The notes beneath the pieces are model-generated. The model was not told where the DNA came from. It saw only the letters and a program-made list of their open reading frames with translations, and made no database searches. Of a DNA stretch of 9,491 bases, positions 7,535 to 9,491 are shown in pieces; position 1 is the first letter of the stretch; each line of letters begins with the position of its first letter. The position numbers and the translations under genes are program-made. The stretch is from Candidatus Adiutrix sp. GTDB taxonomy: Bacteria > Desulfobacterota > Desulfarculia > Adiutricales > Adiutricaceae. Where the stretch lies: positions 1-9,491 of the forward strand of contig JAITBV010000194.1 of the NCBI GenBank assembly GCA_031283395.1. Reading direction: 5' to 3'.

Positions 7535-9491
7535 TTTCCGCCTCCCGGAGCAGTTGATCGACCAGTTCCTCGGCTTCCTGGTAATCGGTCATTAGGATGT
7601 GGTCGGAAATGGCGGCCAGGGTCGCCCGAGCCGGGCTGCCGCCGGGGGCGGCCCGGGACAGGCGTTCGCAAGTCTCGTCGATGCGTCCTATGTCCTGGGC
7701 CTTCAGGGCGGCCTTCAGCTCCCGGAGGGTTTCGGCGGATAGGCTCCCAGGGGAGGGATCCCGGGGCTCCTCGGTTTTAAGGCCGGCCCGGACCACGCTC
7801 TCCAGTTGGTCCAGGCCGGCCTTGAAGGGGCGCAACTCCGCCGCCAGGGTCGGCTGGTCGTTTCTCTTGGCGGCGGCCTCCAGAACGGCCGCCTCCGCAG
7901 CCAGCGTCAAAGCCCCGATGTTGGCCAGGGCCGCTTTCAGGGCATGAAGGTTGATGATCAGGGAATCCCGGTCCATTTCCGCGGCCAATAACGGCCGCCG
8001 GCTTTCCAGATCCCGCAAAAAAATGGCCAGGACGGCCCGGTATTTTTCCGCCGAGCCGCCCAGCCGGTTTTGGCCCGCCGCCGGGTCGAAGCCTTCGAGA
8101 GGCGCGGCCGCGGCCAGGGCTTCTTCCTGGAAGGGCCGGGCGGCGGGCTGGTCCGGCGCCGTGACCCGACGCCCCGGCGGCACCAGGCGCTCCAATAATT
8201 CATTAAGGCTCTTCATTTCTATCGGCTTGGTCAGGTAATCGTCGAAGCCGTTATCGAGGAACATTTCCCTCATGCCGGCCAGGGCGCTGGCGGTCAGGGC
8301 GATCATGGGCGCCGCTCCCGTGGCCTCGTTGATTTGGCGCAGGGCCTTTAAGGTGGCCAGGCCGTCCATGTTCGGCATCATGTGATCGATGAAGAAGAGG
8401 TCGTAGTCGTTTTTCCGGGCGGCCTCTATGGCCTCGCGTCCGCTTAAGGCCAGGGTCGTCCGCATCTGGTAGAGGGACAGGAGCCCGTCCGCCACTTCCA
8501 GGTTGGTGGCTATGTCGTCCACGATCAGCACCCGGAAATCCGGGACCAGGAAGGGCGCCGGCCGGCCTGGGCCTTGGTCTGGGCTGGGCCGCGCCGGTTT
8601 GAATTCGCCCAAAAGGATCCCCGGCGAGGCAACGGTTTGCCGGATCTCGGCCAGGAAGGCGGTCCCCCGCCCGAATTCGCTGGTCACGCTGATGTCGCCT
8701 CCCATGGCCCGACAGAAACTGCGGGCTATGGGGAGGCCCAGGCCGGTCCCCTCGGTCTGTTGACCATCCAGGCGGACGAAGTCGTCGAAGATGAGGGCCG
8801 TCTGCTCCGGCTTCAGGCCCGGGCCGCTGTCCTCAATGGTGAAAAGGAGCCGGATCTGGTCCTCGCCGGCCGGTTCGCCTTTCAGGTGCAGCCGGATGAA
8901 GCCCTCCGCCGTGTATTTGATGGCGTTGGTCATGAGGTTCATGATTACCTGGCGCACCAGGGTCTCATCACCCACCAGTTCGGCCGGGAGGTCCGGGTCG
9001 GCCGAGACCGACAACTCCAGGTCGCGGTCGCCCAGAGTGGCTTTGGCCAGGACCAGGACATCGCTTAACAGGGCCGCGGTCTTGTAGGGACCGGGGTTGA
9101 TTTCCAGGCGGCCCGACTCGACCTTCGAGAGATCCAGGATATCGTTGGCGATGGCCAAAAGGTTGTAGCCGGCCCGCCTGATCTCTTCCAGGTCGTTCTT
9201 GCCCTGGGGCTGGCCGTAGCGCCGGATGGCCAGTTCGCCCAAGCCGATGATGGCGTTCAAAGGCGTCCTGATCTCGTGGCTCATGCGGGCCAGGAAATAG
9301 GATTTGGAACGGCTCTCATCTTCCGACCGTTTTTTGGCCGCGCTCAGGCGGACCAGGAGGAAGCCCAGAATGGAGGCCAGGCTCAAGGCCAGGATGAAGA
9401 TGACCGGCATCAGGCGGAAGGCCTGGCTGTAGTAATAATTCCGCGGGGCTATCAAAAGCAGGTGCCAGCCGTTTTCCAGGAGGCTGAAGAA
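7527..9491 (-). CDS. Hybrid sensor histidine kinase: (Cache-like)-TM-HisKA-HATPase-REC-Hpt, 5' end outside window
   Basis: The frame is open to the window edge. A TTG at 9455 is not the start, since 12 more codons (including ENGWHLL) precede it. Visible order: the end of a periplasmic sensor domain resembling a Cache fold (GWHLLLIAPRNYYY), a membrane helix (about 9413-9351), HisKA with its His at 9276-9278 (MSHEIRTPLNAIIGL), N box NLMTNAIKYT, G1 DSGPGL, G2 GTGLGL, a receiver with phosphoacceptor Asp at 8385-8387 (FFIDHMMPNMDG) and Lys in DYLTKPI, then an Hpt domain with its His at 7944-7946 (HALKAALANIGA). About 70 further residues form an extra helical region seen at the end of some hybrid kinases. 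All catalytic residues are present, so a His-Asp-His relay to the overlapping HD-GYP regulator is expected. The signal sensed is unknown. Confidence 0.93.
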   Translation of the reverse strand, partial: FFSLLENGWHLLLIAPRNYYYSQAFRLMPVIFILALSLASILGFLLVRLSAAKKRSEDESRSKSYFLARMSHEIRTPLNAIIGLGELAIRRYGQPQGKNDLEEIRRAGYNLLAIANDILDLSKVESGRLEINPGPYKTAALLSDVLVLAKATLGDRDLELSVSADPDLPAELVGDETLVRQVIMNLMTNAIKYTAEGFIRLHLKGEPAGEDQIRLLFTIEDSGPGLKPEQTALIFDDFVRLDGQQTEGTGLGLPIARSFCRAMGGDISVTSEFGRGTAFLAEIRQTVASPGILLGEFKPARPSPDQGPGRPAPFLVPDFRVLIVDDIATNLEVADGLLSLYQMRTTLALSGREAIEAARKNDYDLFFIDHMMPNMDGLATLKALRQINEATGAAPMIALTASALAGMREMFLDNGFDDYLTKPIEMKSLNELLERLVPPGRRVTAPDQPAARPFQEEALAAAAPLEGFDPAAGQNRLGGSAEKYRAVLAIFLRDLESRRPLLAAEMDRDSLIINLHALKAALANIGALTLAAEAAVLEAAAKRNDQPTLAAELRPFKAGLDQLESVVRAGLKTEEPRDPSPGSLSAETLRELKAALKAQDIGRIDETCERLSRAAPGGSPARATLAAISDHILMTDYQEAEELVDQLLREAENE
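7541..7546 (-). promoter_or_regulatory. Shine-Dalgarno site for the HD-GYP regulator
   Basis: On the minus strand GGGAGG sits six bases before the ATG at 7534-7532, within the last codons of the kinase gene. Together with the 8-base overlap it fixes the start of the HD-GYP regulator and suggests coupled translation of the two-component pair. Confidence 0.75.

Noticed and set aside
9453..9455. TTG at 9455 as the start of the hybrid kinase
   Set aside because: The frame stays open to the window edge and reads as the end of a sensor domain (ENGWHLL), so the true start lies outside.

Overview
The window is a GC-rich, almost wall-to-wall coding piece of a bacterial chromosome. The gene content (a short PgpA, a stand-alone CinA/PncC amidase domain, an outer-membrane PagL-type barrel, sigma-54 activators, a Cache-like hybrid kinase and an HD-GYP regulator) points to a Gram-negative. 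It resembles a deltaproteobacterial (Desulfobacterota-like) genome, but that placement is an inference from gene families and style, not from a marker gene. I see no rRNA, tRNA, CRISPR, insertion sequence or phage gene. No gap between genes exceeds about 20 bases, so there is no long non-coding stretch to describe.

Left block, + strand, bases 1-6416. Eight genes run head to tail with tiny gaps or overlaps and probably form one transcriptional unit that starts before the window. In order: the C-terminal end of a sensor histidine kinase; PgpA (phosphatidylglycerol synthesis); a PncC/CinA-C nicotinamide-nucleotide amidase; a PagL-like outer-membrane lipid A deacylase; a YchF/Obg-like protein with a decayed nucleotide-binding site; an NtrC-type sigma-54 response regulator; a PspF-type sigma-54 activator; and a class I SAM-dependent methyltransferase. 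Several members act on the cell envelope (PgpA, PagL-like), and PspF is the classic envelope-stress activator. A membrane or envelope theme with its own regulators is therefore a reasonable but unproven reading.

Right block, - strand, bases 9491-6413. A hybrid histidine kinase (5' end outside the window; membrane anchor, HisKA, HATPase, receiver, Hpt, plus an extra C-terminal helical region) overlaps by 8 bases a receiver/HD-GYP response regulator, a predicted cyclic-di-GMP phosphodiesterase. The pair has the architecture of the RpfC/RpfG phosphorelay, with a different sensor end. The two blocks converge and overlap by 4 bases at 6413-6416, with no recognisable terminator between them.

I do not see a wholly new system. 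The parts most worth a second look are: a response regulator with two Fis-type DNA-binding helices in tandem; an adjacent PspF whose linker is expanded by about 20-residue repeats and which has no psp effector genes beside it; a YchF relative that lost the P-loop Lys and Ser; and a PagL-like barrel with Asn where the catalytic Glu of PagL is expected.
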